This document shows, piece by piece, positions 7,449-17,754 of a DNA stretch of 64,000 nt. A program made the position numbers and the translations under genes. Every line of letters begins with the position of its first letter. Position 1 is the first letter of the stretch. Below the pieces are notes generated by a model, which was given only the letters and a program-made list of their open reading frames with translations, searched no databases and was not told where the DNA came from. Source of the DNA: Novosphingobium mathurense (lineage in GTDB: Bacteria; Pseudomonadota; Alphaproteobacteria; Sphingomonadales; Sphingomonadaceae); assembly GCF_900168325.1 (NCBI RefSeq), contig NZ_FVZE01000001.1:310001-374000 (forward strand). The letters run 5' to 3'.

Positions 7449-10364
7449 TCATTCCGCGCTTTCGTCGTCAGCAGCGCCCTGTGGGGCCTGCTGCACTTCG
7501 ATCGGAAGGCCGAGCCCTGCGAGTTGCGGTTCGACGGTCTTGCGGTCGCCGACCACGACGTAGGTAAGGCCGTCGGGGCGCAGGTACTCGCTGGCCGAAG
7601 TCTCGATCGCCTTGGCACCGATGCCGCGGAACCTGGCCGCCAGCTTGACGTAGTAGTCCTCGGGGCGGCCAAGAAGTTCGTTCTTGCGGATCGCGGCCTG
7701 CACCGCGGCGTTGGTCTCGAACTGGTTGGGCAGGGCGCGGATCGTGCCTTCGGTGACGCGCTGCAGTTCCTCCTGCGTGATCGGTTTCTGGCCCGGGAAA
7801 GCGCCGACATCGGCGATGATCGCCTTGATGGCATCGCCGGTCCGGTCGGCCTGTACCGGCGCGCTGACGACGAAAGTGCGCGGGCCGGCAGGCTGGGTCA
7901 CGCTGCTGTAGACGCCGTAGCTCCAACCCTTTTCCTCACGCAGGTCCTTGTTGAGGCGTGAGAGAAAGCCACCGCCGAGCACGTCGTTGGCGAGGCCCAG
8001 CGCTTCGGTATCGGCCTTGCGCCCGGTGATCGGCAGGACGCGTCCGGCCATGATCACCGACTGTGGCGAATTGGGCCGGTCGATCAGGACGATGCGCCCC
8101 TGCGCGGCCGGCACGGCGGCGCCGAGCGGCTTGACCGGGGCAGCGCGCTTCGGCGTCTTCCATGTACCGAACGCCTTTTCCAGCATCGGCTTGAGCTGTT
8201 CCATGGCGATGTCACCCACGACGGTGATGCGCGCGAGGTCCGGGCGCAGCCACTTGTCGTGCGCGGCGCGCAATGCGGCAGGTGTCAACGCTGCGAGCGA
8301 GGCGGCATTGCCCAGGCCGTCGGTCGGCTGCGCATAGGGGTGCTGGCCGAAGAGGGTGGAGCCCAACGCGCGCAGGGCCATGGTATTGGGCGAGGACAGC
8401 TTCTGCGCCAGCTCCGCCTCGGCCTGTGCCTTCACCCGCGCAACGTCCGCAGGCCTGAATGCCGGATGCAGGACGAGGTCGGCCATCAGGTCGAGCGAGG
8501 GTGCCAGGTTGTCCGAGAGCGCCGAGAGGGTGACGGTGCTGGTATCGAGCGAGCCGTCGATCTGGATCTGTGCGCCCAGGCGCTCCTGCGCTTCGGCGAT
8601 CGCGGTCGCATCGAGACTGTCGGTGCCCTGGTCGAGCATCTCCAGCATCATGCCTTGCGTACCGGGCGTATCGAGCGCGTCTGCGGCATAGCCGGCATCG
8701 AAATCCATCGAGAGGACCAGCTTGGGCACGGCGGTGCGGCGTGCCAGTGCCACCGGGATGCCGTTTGCCAGGGTCGCGTGTTCGATGACCGGGAACGCGA
8801 GTTCGCCGACCGGCTGCACCGGCGGGAATTCACGCTTGGGCGCCGGGTCCAGCGCAGGCGCCTCGGCATGCGGATCGGCAGGAGGTGCGGCGCGATCGGC
8901 TTCGTCGCCCCAACCGCCCATGGTGTCGCCGCTTTCGGTGCGTGGACCGGGCACGACGTTCAGCGCATAGAGCGGGCGCGACATCCACCTGTTTAGCGCG
9001 GCCTTGACCTGCGCCGGCGTCAGCGCGGCCATGGCGGCAAGGTCACGCTTGTACTTGGCCGGATCGTCGGAATAGACTTGCCCTTCCGCCAATGTCGCGC
9101 CCTTGCCGTAGAAGCCGCCGACGCGTTCGAGCCCGCCGATCTCGCCCGATACGGTGCTGACGACGGCGCGGCGCACTTCGTCCTCGGTCGGCCCGTCGCG
9201 CAAGTAGTCGGCAAGGACCCTGTCGAAGGCCGCTTCGGCCACGGCGCGGTCGACGCCGGGCTTCACGTCCATCGTCATCTGCAGGAAGCTGAGCTGCTCG
9301 AAGACCTGGTCGTAGGCGGTCACCGCGACGGCCAGCTGCTGGCCGCGAACCAGTTCGTTGTCGAGCCGCGAGCTGGCAAGACCGCCCAGAATATGCAGGC
9401 CGACCTGAAGCGCCGGTGTGTCCGGATCGTTGATGCCGGGCGCGGTCCAGTTACGGGTGAGCCGCAGCACCGGAACCTGGTCGGTAATGTCACGGGTCAG
9501 CGGGGCGGGCAGGGTGACCGGCCCGGCCTTGACCGGTTCGATTTCGGGGCCGCGCGGGATCTGGCCGAACCACTTTTCCACCCTGGGCTTCGCGGTGGCC
9601 GCGTCGATGTCTCCGGACAGGACGAGGACGACGTTGTTGGGGCCGTAGTGATCGGTGAACCACTGGCGTACATCGGTCAGCGTCGCAGCGTCGAGGTCCG
9701 CCATCGAGCCGATCGTCGCGTGGCGATAGCGATGGCCGATGGGCAGCAGGCCGTCCGCCTGCGCATAGTCGAACAGGCCGTAAGGCTGGTTGTCGCCCTG
9801 CCGCTTCTCGTTCTGGACAACGCCGCGCTGCTTGTCGAGCTTGTCCTGGGTGACTGCGGGCAGCAGCCAGCCCATGCGGTCGCTTTCCATGAACAGCGCA
9901 AGGTCGAGCGCGCCGGTCGGCACCGTCTCGACGTAGTTCGTGCGGTCGTACCAGGTCGATCCGTTGGTTGGCGTCGATCCGGCCGCCTCGAGCGGCACGT
10001 CGAAGTCGGGCACATTGGCCGAACCGCCGAAGAACAGGTGCTCGTAGAGATGGGCGAAGCCGGTGCGGCCGCGCGGTTCGTTCTTCGATCCGACCTTGTA
10101 GTAGAGTGTGACCGAAACGATCGGGGCCTTGCGGTCGGTATGGACGACCGTCGTCAGGCCGTTGGCGAGGACGAACTTCTCATAGGGGATGTCGACCTTG
10201 GCGACGAGTTCCTGCGGAGTCGCGGTTCCGGCGGCAGCCGCGATCTGGGCGCTCTGGACCTGGGGCCCTTGCACCTGGGCGGGCGGTGCGGCGGCCGTAG
10301 GCAGGGCTGAAAGGAGAAGTGCGGCGGCAAGCGCAGTGGCGCTCGTGAGGGGCAGAATTCTCAT
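7449..10364 (-). CDS. Exported M16-family zinc metallopeptidase (two-domain, ~970 residues)
   Basis: A cleavable signal peptide (MRILPLTSATALAAALLLSA..., about residues 1-26) leads a 971-residue protein. The inverted zinc motif HLYEH is at 105-109, with the distal glutamate in VVQNEKRQ about 75 residues later. A second M16 half starts near residue 520 and lacks HxxEH, giving the active-plus-inactive fold pair usual for M16. Family knowledge: these peptidases degrade short or unfolded peptides in a closed chamber; here probably periplasmic. ATG 10364 is chosen because the signal peptide follows immediately. Confidence 0.92.
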   Translation of the reverse strand: MRILPLTSATALAAALLLSALPTAAAPPAQVQGPQVQSAQIAAAAGTATPQELVAKVDIPYEKFVLANGLTTVVHTDRKAPIVSVTLYYKVGSKNEPRGRTGFAHLYEHLFFGGSANVPDFDVPLEAAGSTPTNGSTWYDRTNYVETVPTGALDLALFMESDRMGWLLPAVTQDKLDKQRGVVQNEKRQGDNQPYGLFDYAQADGLLPIGHRYRHATIGSMADLDAATLTDVRQWFTDHYGPNNVVLVLSGDIDAATAKPRVEKWFGQIPRGPEIEPVKAGPVTLPAPLTRDITDQVPVLRLTRNWTAPGINDPDTPALQVGLHILGGLASSRLDNELVRGQQLAVAVTAYDQVFEQLSFLQMTMDVKPGVDRAVAEAAFDRVLADYLRDGPTEDEVRRAVVSTVSGEIGGLERVGGFYGKGATLAEGQVYSDDPAKYKRDLAAMAALTPAQVKAALNRWMSRPLYALNVVPGPRTESGDTMGGWGDEADRAAPPADPHAEAPALDPAPKREFPPVQPVGELAFPVIEHATLANGIPVALARRTAVPKLVLSMDFDAGYAADALDTPGTQGMMLEMLDQGTDSLDATAIAEAQERLGAQIQIDGSLDTSTVTLSALSDNLAPSLDLMADLVLHPAFRPADVARVKAQAEAELAQKLSSPNTMALRALGSTLFGQHPYAQPTDGLGNAASLAALTPAALRAAHDKWLRPDLARITVVGDIAMEQLKPMLEKAFGTWKTPKRAAPVKPLGAAVPAAQGRIVLIDRPNSPQSVIMAGRVLPITGRKADTEALGLANDVLGGGFLSRLNKDLREEKGWSYGVYSSVTQPAGPRTFVVSAPVQADRTGDAIKAIIADVGAFPGQKPITQEELQRVTEGTIRALPNQFETNAAVQAAIRKNELLGRPEDYYVKLAARFRGIGAKAIETSASEYLRPDGLTYVVVGDRKTVEPQLAGLGLPIEVQQAPQGAADDESAE

Positions 10365-10696
10365 GAGCCGAGGTCTAGCACGCTGTGACCGACAGGCCAG
10401 CGATTCCACGACCAACGCCGGGCAGGACAAGGCCGAATGCCGGGCCCGATGTTCACCGGTTGGTCTCTGACATGGTTTATCGTACTGGAATGGTTCGAAA
10501 ATGGGACGGTTTCGCTAACCGTGATGCTTTAAATTATCGCGGTGAATCAATCGATTGTCGTGGAGATAGAAAAATTGCGTGATTGAAATGGCTTAACGCT
10601 GGAAGTTGCACTCGACGCGCCCGCGCGAAGGCGTACTCTGGGTCATTCCGGGGAGGGGCCGGGCGCCGCGTCGGGCCTCGTGATAAGGAGGGGCTT
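10365..10696. other. Divergent intergenic region between the M16 and subtilase genes
   Basis: About 330 bases, with an AT-richer core near 10490-10580 that probably holds both promoters. The only pattern I noticed is a 10-bp perfect palindrome CAATCGATTG at 10548-10557. No well-spaced -35/-10 pair or small gene was convincing. Confidence 0.4.
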
Positions 10697-11830
10697 GTGA
10701 ACTTCAGGATGCTATCCGCGGCATGTGCCGCGCTTCCGTTTGTGGCGCTTTCGGTGCCGGCCATGGCCAAGTCGGGCGACATCATTCCCAACAGCTATAT
10801 CTGCGTGTTCAACAAGGCGGTGAACCGGGGCGGAGTCGAATCCGAAGCACGGCGCATGGCCGGTGCGAACGGCGGGCAGGTCTCGCATGTCTATCGCTAT
10901 TCGATCCGCGGCTTCGCGACGCAGATGAGCGCGCAGGCAGTTGCGCAGATGCAGGCGCGCAATCCCGCGATCAAGAGCTGCGAGCCGAACCGCGTCATCG
11001 AACTGGGACCGATCCGCGAAGAGAAGGGCAAACCCGGCAGTGGCGGCGGCTCGGGCGGTGGATCGACGGCTCAGCAGACTCCATGGGGCGTGACGCGCGT
11101 CAAAGGCGGCATCGCAGGTACGTTCCAGCGCGCCTGGATCATCGATACCGGCATCGATACCGACCATCCAGACCTCAATGTCGACCTTGCATATGCCAAT
11201 GGATTCGTGGCGCGCGAGGAAGGGCTGTACGAGGACCAGAACGGCCATGGCACGCACGTTTCAGGAACCATTGCGGCGCTCAACAATACGATCGGCGTGA
11301 TCGGCGTCGCCCCGGGCGCGAAAGTCGTGCCGGTGCGCGTGCTCAACCGCAGGGGCAGCGGCGACTATGCCGGGGTCATCGCCGGCGTCGATTGGGTGGC
11401 CCAGAACGGGACCAGCGGCGATGTCGCCAACATGAGCCTTGGCGGCCCGCCCGATGACGCACTCGATGCCGCCGTCACCGCTGCAGCGGCCATGGGCGTC
11501 CGCTTCACCATCGCGGCCGGTAACAGCGCAGCGGATGCCAACAGCTATTCGCCGGCCCGCGTGAATGCACCGAACGTCTATACCGTTTCGGCTTTCGACA
11601 GTAGCGATGCCTTCGCGTACTTCTCCAATTACGGGAACCCGCCGATCGATTATTCGGAGCCGGGCGTCAGCATCCTCTCCACCTGGAAGGACGGCGGCTA
11701 CAACACGATCAGCGGCACTTCGATGGCGGCGCCGCACCTGGCAGGGCTGCTTCTGCTGGGGGGCATCGCATCGGGTGGAACCGTCACCGGGGACAAGGAT
11801 ACGAAGCCCGATACCATCGGCATCCATTGA
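10697..11830 (+). CDS. Exported subtilisin-like serine protease (peptidase S8)
   Basis: With the GTG at 10697 (AAGGAGGGG just upstream) the protein is 377 residues: signal peptide 1-24, an I9-type inhibitory prodomain (~28-105), a Gly/Ser linker GSGGGSGGGS (~115-123), then the S8 catalytic domain. The triad is clear: Asp150 in IIDTGID, His184 in GHGTHVSG and Ser342 in GTSMAAPH; oxyanion Asn276 is in AAGN. It should be a secreted endopeptidase activated by removing the prodomain. ATG 10709 is an alternative but gives a poorer signal peptide. Confidence 0.9.
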   Translation: MNFRMLSAACAALPFVALSVPAMAKSGDIIPNSYICVFNKAVNRGGVESEARRMAGANGGQVSHVYRYSIRGFATQMSAQAVAQMQARNPAIKSCEPNRVIELGPIREEKGKPGSGGGSGGGSTAQQTPWGVTRVKGGIAGTFQRAWIIDTGIDTDHPDLNVDLAYANGFVAREEGLYEDQNGHGTHVSGTIAALNNTIGVIGVAPGAKVVPVRVLNRRGSGDYAGVIAGVDWVAQNGTSGDVANMSLGGPPDDALDAAVTAAAAMGVRFTIAAGNSAADANSYSPARVNAPNVYTVSAFDSSDAFAYFSNYGNPPIDYSEPGVSILSTWKDGGYNTISGTSMAAPHLAGLLLLGGIASGGTVTGDKDTKPDTIGIH

Positions 11831-11857
11831 TTTTCTGATCGCAACACCAATTTATCG

Positions 11858-11891
11858 GGCGGCCCGGCAGCAATGCGTGGGCCGCCTTTTT
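11858..11891 (+). terminator. Rho-independent terminator after the subtilase gene
   Basis: GGCGGCCC (11858-11865) and GGGCCGCC (11879-11886) form a perfect 8-bp GC stem with a 13-base loop, followed by five T (11887-11891). Confidence 0.85.
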
Positions 11892-11966
11892 GCATTCTTG
11901 ATCCCGGACAATTGAATCCGCTGCATAAGGTCCCAAATGGACCGGACAAAAAATGTCGCAGCGGTC

Positions 11967-11994
11967 CTTGTGTTGCAAAAATGCAACACTATAT
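11967..11994 (+). promoter_or_regulatory. RpoH (heat-shock sigma-32) promoter of clpB with palindromic spacer
   Basis: CTTG (11967-11970), an 18-base spacer and CTATAT (11989-11994) match the alphaproteobacterial RpoH form (CTTG-N17/18-CYTATNT) and lie 28 bases before the clpB ATG, as expected for a heat-shock chaperone. The spacer contains a perfect 8-bp inverted repeat, GTGTTGCA (11970-11977), AAAA, TGCAACAC (11982-11989), possibly an operator. It is not a CIRCE element. Confidence 0.75.
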
Positions 11995-12021
11995 CGTCGG
12001 GATCAGGAGGCACGTAAGATC

Positions 12022-14601
12022 ATGAATCTCGAAAAGTTCACCGACCGGGCCAAGGGGTTCCTTCAGGCGGCACAGACCGTCGCCATCCGTCTGAACCACC
12101 AGCGCATCAGTTCCGAGCATATCCTCAAGGCGCTGCTCGACGATCCCGAAGGCATGGCTGCCGGGCTCATCAAGCGTGCGGGCGGCAATCCGCAGTTCGC
12201 GACCGACGAACTCGACAAGGCGCTGGCCAAGGTCCCTTCGGTTTCGGGCAGCGGCGCGCAAGGGGCGCCGGGGCTCGACAACGATGCCGTGCGTGTCCTC
12301 GACGCGGCGGAACAGGCCGCGACCAAGTCCGGCGACAGCTTCGTCACCGTCGAGCGCTTGCTGCTGGCTCTGGTGCTGGCCACCACGACGCCGGCGGGCC
12401 AGGCGCTCAAGGCGGCCAATGTCACTGCGCAGGCGCTTGAAGCCGCGATCACCGAACTGCGCGGCGGCCGCACCGCCGACAGCGCGGGCGCGGAAAATGC
12501 CTACGACGCGATGAAGAAGTATGCGCGCGACCTCACCGAGGCGGCGCGCGAAGGCAAGCTCGATCCGGTCATCGGCCGCGACGAGGAAATCCGCCGTACC
12601 GTTCAGATCCTTGCCCGTCGCACCAAGAACAACCCCGTCCTCATCGGCGACCCCGGAGTCGGCAAGACCGCCATCGCCGAGGGCCTTGCCCTGCGCATCG
12701 CCAATGGCGACGTGCCCGACAGCCTCAAGGACCGGCGTCTCATGGCGCTGGACATGGGCGCGCTGATCGCGGGCGCGAAGTACCGCGGTGAGTTCGAGGA
12801 ACGGCTCAAGGCCGTGCTCGATGAAGTGAAGGGCGCCGAGGGTGACATCATCCTGTTCATCGACGAGATGCATACGCTGATCGGGGCGGGCGCTTCGGAA
12901 GGCTCGATGGACGCGGGCAACCTGCTCAAGCCGGCACTGGCGCGCGGCGAGTTGCACTGCATCGGCGCGACCACGCTCGACGAGTACCAGAAGTACGTCG
13001 AGAAGGACGCTGCCCTGCAGCGCCGCTTCCAGCCCGTCTTCGTGGGCGAGCCGACGGTCGAGGATACCATCTCGATCCTGCGCGGGCTCAAGGAGAAGTA
13101 CGAACTGCACCACGGCGTGCGGATCACCGACGGCGCGATCGTGGCGGCGGCGACCCTGTCAAACCGCTACATCACCAACCGCTTCCTGCCCGACAAGGCG
13201 ATCGATCTCATGGACGAGGCCGCGAGCCGCATCCGCATGGAAGTGGAAAGCAAGCCCGAGGAGATCGAGAAGCTCGACCGCCGGATCATCCAGCTCAAGA
13301 TAGAGGAATCGGCGCTGGGCAAGGAGACCGACGAGGCTTCGGCCGATCGGCTCAGGTCTCTGCGTGAGGAACTGGCGAACCTCGAGCAGCAGTCGAGCGA
13401 GTTGACCACCCGTTGGCAGAACGAGCGCGACAAGATCGCCGCCGAAGGCAAGCTCAAGGAGCAGCTCGATGCGGCGCGCCTCGAACTGGAGCAGGCGCAG
13501 CGATCGGGCGACCTGGCCCGTGCGGGCGAGTTGTCCTACGGCACGATCCCGAACCTCGAAAAGCAGCTTGCGGAGGCGCAGGAACAGTCGTCCAACGCGC
13601 TGCTGCGCGAGGAAGTGACCGAGGACGACATCGCCGGTGTCGTGAGCCGCTGGACCGGTGTGCCGGTGGACAAGATGCTCGAGGGCGAGCGAGAGAAGCT
13701 GCTCAAGATGGAGCAGGTGATCGGCGAGCGCGTGATCGGGCAGGAGCAGGCGGTGCAGGCGGTGTCCAAGGCCGTGCGGCGTGCCCGGGCAGGTCTGCAG
13801 GACCCGAACCGGCCGCTCGGTTCCTTCCTGTTCCTCGGCCCCACGGGCGTCGGAAAGACCGAGCTGACCAAGGCGCTGGCCGGCTTCCTGTTCGACGACG
13901 ACAGCGCGATGGTTCGCATCGACATGTCCGAGTTCATGGAAAAGCACGCGGTGGCCCGCCTGATCGGCGCGCCTCCGGGCTATGTCGGCTATGAGGAAGG
14001 CGGCGTGCTGACCGAGGCGGTGCGGCGCCGGCCCTATCAGGTCGTGCTGTTCGACGAGGTCGAGAAGGCGCACCCGGATGTGTTCAACGTGCTGCTGCAG
14101 GTGCTGGACGACGGTCGTCTGACCGACGGGCAGGGCAGGCTGGTGGACTTCACCAATACCCTGATCATCCTGACCTCGAACCTGGGCAGCCAGTACCTGA
14201 CCCAGATCGAGGACGGCAAGGACGTCGAAAGCGTGGAACCGCAGGTCATGGAAGTCGTGCGCGCGCACTTCCGGCCCGAGTTCCTCAACCGCCTGGACGA
14301 GATCATCCTGTTCCATCGCCTCGGCCAGGACCACATGGGCCCGATCGTCGAGATCCAGGTCTCGCGGGTGCAGAAGCTGCTCAAGGACCGCAAGATCGAG
14401 CTCGACCTTACCGATGCCGCCAAGCGCTGGCTGGGCCGCGTCGGCTATGATCCGGTCTACGGCGCGCGGCCGCTCAAGCGGGCGGTGCAGCGCTACCTGC
14501 AGGACCCGCTGGCCGAAAAGCTGCTGGCCGGCGAGATCCCCGACGGTTCGACCGTGCGGATCGATGACGGCGACGGCGCCCTGGCGATCACCGTGGAGTA
14601 A
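12022..14601 (+). CDS. clpB: ATP-dependent disaggregase chaperone ClpB
   Basis: An 859-residue Hsp100: N-terminal double Clp-N domain (1-150), first AAA+ module with Walker A GDPGVGKT at 209-216 and Walker [10 protein letters not shown], a Glu/Arg/Lys-rich coiled-coil middle domain (about 405-525) that separates ClpB from ClpA/C, and second AAA+ module with Walker A GPTGVGKT at 606-613. Length equals that of E. coli ClpB. It threads aggregated proteins through its hexamer pore together with DnaK. ATG 12022 follows AGGAGGCACGTAAGATC. Expression should be heat-inducible from the upstream RpoH promoter. Confidence 0.98.
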   Translation: MNLEKFTDRAKGFLQAAQTVAIRLNHQRISSEHILKALLDDPEGMAAGLIKRAGGNPQFATDELDKALAKVPSVSGSGAQGAPGLDNDAVRVLDAAEQAATKSGDSFVTVERLLLALVLATTTPAGQALKAANVTAQALEAAITELRGGRTADSAGAENAYDAMKKYARDLTEAAREGKLDPVIGRDEEIRRTVQILARRTKNNPVLIGDPGVGKTAIAEGLALRIANGDVPDSLKDRRLMALDMGALIAGAKYRGEFEERLKAVLDEVKGAEGDIILFIDEMHTLIGAGASEGSMDAGNLLKPALARGELHCIGATTLDEYQKYVEKDAALQRRFQPVFVGEPTVEDTISILRGLKEKYELHHGVRITDGAIVAAATLSNRYITNRFLPDKAIDLMDEAASRIRMEVESKPEEIEKLDRRIIQLKIEESALGKETDEASADRLRSLREELANLEQQSSELTTRWQNERDKIAAEGKLKEQLDAARLELEQAQRSGDLARAGELSYGTIPNLEKQLAEAQEQSSNALLREEVTEDDIAGVVSRWTGVPVDKMLEGEREKLLKMEQVIGERVIGQEQAVQAVSKAVRRARAGLQDPNRPLGSFLFLGPTGVGKTELTKALAGFLFDDDSAMVRIDMSEFMEKHAVARLIGAPPGYVGYEEGGVLTEAVRRRPYQVVLFDEVEKAHPDVFNVLLQVLDDGRLTDGQGRLVDFTNTLIILTSNLGSQYLTQIEDGKDVESVEPQVMEVVRAHFRPEFLNRLDEIILFHRLGQDHMGPIVEIQVSRVQKLLKDRKIELDLTDAAKRWLGRVGYDPVYGARPLKRAVQRYLQDPLAEKLLAGEIPDGSTVRIDDGDGALAITVE

Positions 14602-14605
14602 ATGA

Positions 14606-14637
14606 AAAGGGCGGGATCCGCGAAGATCCCGCCCTTT
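14606..14637. terminator. Bidirectional terminator between clpB and the first TonB receptor
   Basis: AAAGGGCGGGATC (14606-14618) and GATCCCGCCCTTT (14625-14637) form a perfect 13-bp stem around CGCGAA. The A-rich and T-rich ends allow it to act on both strands between convergent genes. Confidence 0.85.
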
Positions 14638-14661
14638 CTGCATGTACCGGATACGTCGGGC

Positions 14662-17600
14662 TTATTGCGGCCCGCCGAAGATGTCTGCCATCTTCACGCG
14701 CGCTCCGACGAAGAAGAAGCGGCCCACTGCACTGACCGGTGTATTGAGGCCCGATTCGGCACCGGCATAGTTGAGCAGGGCGAACGACGGCTTCTGGTCG
14801 AACATGTTGTTCACGCCGCCGTAGAATTCAAACCGCTGCGATGCCTGGACCCGGAAGCTGAGATCGTGCGTGAAGCGCTCCTTGTACTTCAGGTACTCCG
14901 GCGCGACGATGTCGGGGGTGTTGGCAATGGTCTGGCGGTCGAAGCGATAGGTGCTCGACGCGTAGTTGATCTGCCAGTCGAAGCTGACCGGGCCCTTCGC
15001 CCAGGTGAGGTCCGTGGTGATCTGGAACTTCGGCGATCCGGGCAGATAGGCCCTGTTGACGGCTTCGGCGCCCGGGATGGGGATGAACTTCAGCTCATGC
15101 AGGTAATTGCCGACGAGACGCAGGCCGAAGGTGCCGGCGCTTGCGGTCGGATGCGCATAGCTGACGGTAAAGTCGAGGCCCGAGGTCTTGAAGTTCGCGA
15201 CGTTGAACGGTGAAAGCGTGAAGCCGGAGATGAAGCCCGGGTTGGCGTCACCGGAACCCTGCCTTGTGATCGCACCGCAATAGATGTTGTCGAGCGATTG
15301 CTGGTCGACGCAAAGCCCGGCAAGTTGGTCGGCGCTGGCGGTGTTGATGGCATCGTTGATCTTGATGTCATACCAGTCGGCCGTCACGACAAGGCGCGGA
15401 ATGAAGCTGGGCTGGATCACCACGCCTGCGGTAAAGGTCTTGGCGGTTTCCTCACGCAAATCCCGATTGGCGGTGACGAGGCCGCCAACCCGGTTGGACT
15501 GGCCGATGAAGCTGGCAGGATCGGACACGCCAAGGCTGGTCAGCAGGGCCTGGCAGTTGGCGGCGCGGTACTGGCTGCCATTCTGCACCTGCACGAAGCT
15601 GCACGGATCGTTGACCGCGAGGAAAGTCTGCGAGCTAGCCCCGAACAGTTCGGTGATGTTCGGCGCGCGAACGGCGTGCGAATACGTGCCGCGCAAGGCG
15701 ATGTCGCGCACCGGCGCCCAGTTTGCGCCGATCTTCCATGCGGTGGTGGAACCCACCGTCGAATAATCGGCGAAACGGATGGCCGCGTCCACATCGAGCC
15801 GATGCGCCAGTGGCATGTCGGCAAGCAGCGGTGCGTTGACCTCCGCGAAGGCTTCCCAGACATCGAACTGGCCCTTCGAGCGACCCAGAACGTTGGTCCA
15901 GGTCAACCCCTGCTCAACGAGCGGATCGGGCACGAAGCTGCTCTTTTCCTTGCGATATTCACCGCCGACAGCGAAGCCGAGCGGACCGCCGGGAAATTCG
16001 AACATGGACCCGGTGTTGCCGGTGATCGCACCGTTGACGACATGCTGGGTCAGCTTCGTGCGGTCGGTGGTGTCGGCGCTGATCCAGTCGATGGCTTCCT
16101 GCGATGCCACGCCTTCGCCGAAAATGTTGAGCGGGACGCAGTCGCCCGGCGAGAAGGTTACCGGCGGGATCGGCGCGCGCGTGTAGACTACGGGCTGAAA
16201 AGGAGTCCAGCCCGGCATCACATTGGCCCGGCAGGTCACGCCGCCAGCGCCATCGCTGACCGCGTCGATCGCGGCGTAGAAGCGATCGCTCAGGATGTTG
16301 CCGATGTAGTTCGCGGTAACCTTGGTCTGCCCGTAAACGTAGGAAAGATCGTAAGAAAGGTTCGGCGAAATGTCGCCCTTGGCGCCAATGACCGTGCGGA
16401 TGGTCTCGCGCTCGATGTCCTCCCCGCGGCGACCGAAGTCGAAGTTGTCGCGGTTGACCATAACGCCAGCGGGCCCGAAGGGGTCGCCGAACGGACTAAC
16501 GGGAAAGATGAACGGGCGGACGGCGTCCGGGATGTACGGATTGTCGGCCTGGATGAAGAGGTAATAGTCGTAAGTCGGCTGGCCGAGGCTGAAGGATTGC
16601 GTGTTGGCGTACTTGCCTTCGGCATAGAGTGTGAAGGCGTCGCTGAAATCGAAATGCGCGACGGCGCTGACGATGTCGCGATTGGTTTCAGGCAAGAGGT
16701 CCGTACCGTAGTCGGAGACCAGGGTGCCGTCTCCACCGCGACGATAGAGATAGGGCTGCTGACCCGGCGGCGTAGGCTGAAGGATCTCGCCGGGATCGAA
16801 AGGCGTGCCCTGCGCGCCGAAGAAGTCCGGAACGCCGTCGTAGTTGACGTCGATGCCGCCTTCGCGCGAGGTGTCGAAATAGTGAACGTCATCGAGCGGG
16901 ACGTAAAACGGTTCGCCGCTGACGAGCTGGCCCGTCGCCGAAATCTTGTTGGGGTTGAAATAGAAACCCGTCCGGTTTGTGCCCGAATAGCGCTTGCGCT
17001 GTTGCTGGGTTAACCGATCCTGTTCTCCATGTTCCCAGGCGATGGCAAAATTGCCCCGACCCTGTGCGAAGTTGTGGCCTGCGGTAAGGGCGATCAGGCG
17101 CTGTCCGGCGTCGCCACGGCTGGAAATGCCGTTCTGGACGCGGGCTGTCACACCCTCGAAGTCCTTCTTCTGGATGAAGTTGACGACGCCGGAAACGCCG
17201 TCCGCGCCATAGATGGCCGAAGCGCCTCCGGTCAGTACCTCGACACGTTCGACGAGGTCGGTCGGAATGGTGTTGATGTCGACGGCCTGAATGCCCTTGA
17301 AGGCAGCGACCTGACGCCGTCCGTCGATGAGCACGAGCGTGCGTTCGGCGCCGAGATTGCGCAGGTCCAGCAGATTGAGGCCAGTCGTTCCGATACCTGC
17401 ACGATCTCCGCTGCTGTCATAGGAGCTGAAGGAATTCTGGAGCGCGGGAAGGGTCTGCAGATAGTCGGTCAGGTTGATCGTGCCGGATGCCGCGATGTCC
17501 TCGTTGGATACGGTGACCACGGGATTGGCTGCTGCCAGTTCAGGCCGTGCGATGCGCGATCCCGTGACGATGATCGGATCACCTTGCTCCGCTGCCTCGG

Positions 17601-17694
17601 CTGCATCCTGCGCAGAGGCGGAAGTGCCGCCAATGGCCAATGCCGCAAGGCAGATCGCACTGTGAAGTACCGCCTTGGTTGGAATCGCTTTCAC
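14662..17694 (-). CDS. TonB-dependent outer-membrane receptor (first of a pair)
   Basis: A ~1010-residue receptor: signal peptide ending ASA, a DPIIVTGSRI TonB-box-like segment, a plug domain (DYLQTLPALQNSF..., LRNLGAERTLVLIDGRR, VLTGGASAIYGADGVSGVVNF) and a large beta-barrel ending ...RFFFVGARVKMADIFGGPQ. It should import a large or scarce ligand energised by TonB-ExbBD; the ligand is unknown. I chose GTG 17694 (GAGGGG upstream) because (M)KAIPTKAVLHSAICL aligns with the N-terminus of the neighbouring receptor, which also starts with GTG; an in-frame ATG at 17754 is possible. Confidence 0.92.
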   Translation of the reverse strand: MKAIPTKAVLHSAICLAALAIGGTSASAQDAAEAAEQGDPIIVTGSRIARPELAAANPVVTVSNEDIAASGTINLTDYLQTLPALQNSFSSYDSSGDRAGIGTTGLNLLDLRNLGAERTLVLIDGRRQVAAFKGIQAVDINTIPTDLVERVEVLTGGASAIYGADGVSGVVNFIQKKDFEGVTARVQNGISSRGDAGQRLIALTAGHNFAQGRGNFAIAWEHGEQDRLTQQQRKRYSGTNRTGFYFNPNKISATGQLVSGEPFYVPLDDVHYFDTSREGGIDVNYDGVPDFFGAQGTPFDPGEILQPTPPGQQPYLYRRGGDGTLVSDYGTDLLPETNRDIVSAVAHFDFSDAFTLYAEGKYANTQSFSLGQPTYDYYLFIQADNPYIPDAVRPFIFPVSPFGDPFGPAGVMVNRDNFDFGRRGEDIERETIRTVIGAKGDISPNLSYDLSYVYGQTKVTANYIGNILSDRFYAAIDAVSDGAGGVTCRANVMPGWTPFQPVVYTRAPIPPVTFSPGDCVPLNIFGEGVASQEAIDWISADTTDRTKLTQHVVNGAITGNTGSMFEFPGGPLGFAVGGEYRKEKSSFVPDPLVEQGLTWTNVLGRSKGQFDVWEAFAEVNAPLLADMPLAHRLDVDAAIRFADYSTVGSTTAWKIGANWAPVRDIALRGTYSHAVRAPNITELFGASSQTFLAVNDPCSFVQVQNGSQYRAANCQALLTSLGVSDPASFIGQSNRVGGLVTANRDLREETAKTFTAGVVIQPSFIPRLVVTADWYDIKINDAINTASADQLAGLCVDQQSLDNIYCGAITRQGSGDANPGFISGFTLSPFNVANFKTSGLDFTVSYAHPTASAGTFGLRLVGNYLHELKFIPIPGAEAVNRAYLPGSPKFQITTDLTWAKGPVSFDWQINYASSTYRFDRQTIANTPDIVAPEYLKYKERFTHDLSFRVQASQRFEFYGGVNNMFDQKPSFALLNYAGAESGLNTPVSAVGRFFFVGARVKMADIFGGPQ

Positions 17695-17754
17695 AATCTT
17701 TGCCCCTCTGCTGTGATTGCCTATCGACAGCGCATTTTGATTTGACGAACCCAT

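Noticed and set aside
10583..10611. TTGAAA as a -35 for the subtilase gene
   Set aside because: No acceptable -10 occurs at 15-19 bases spacing.
11967..12021. CIRCE element upstream of clpB
   Set aside because: The inverted repeat there is GTGTTGCA...TGCAACAC, not TTAGCACTC-N9-GAGTGCTAA.
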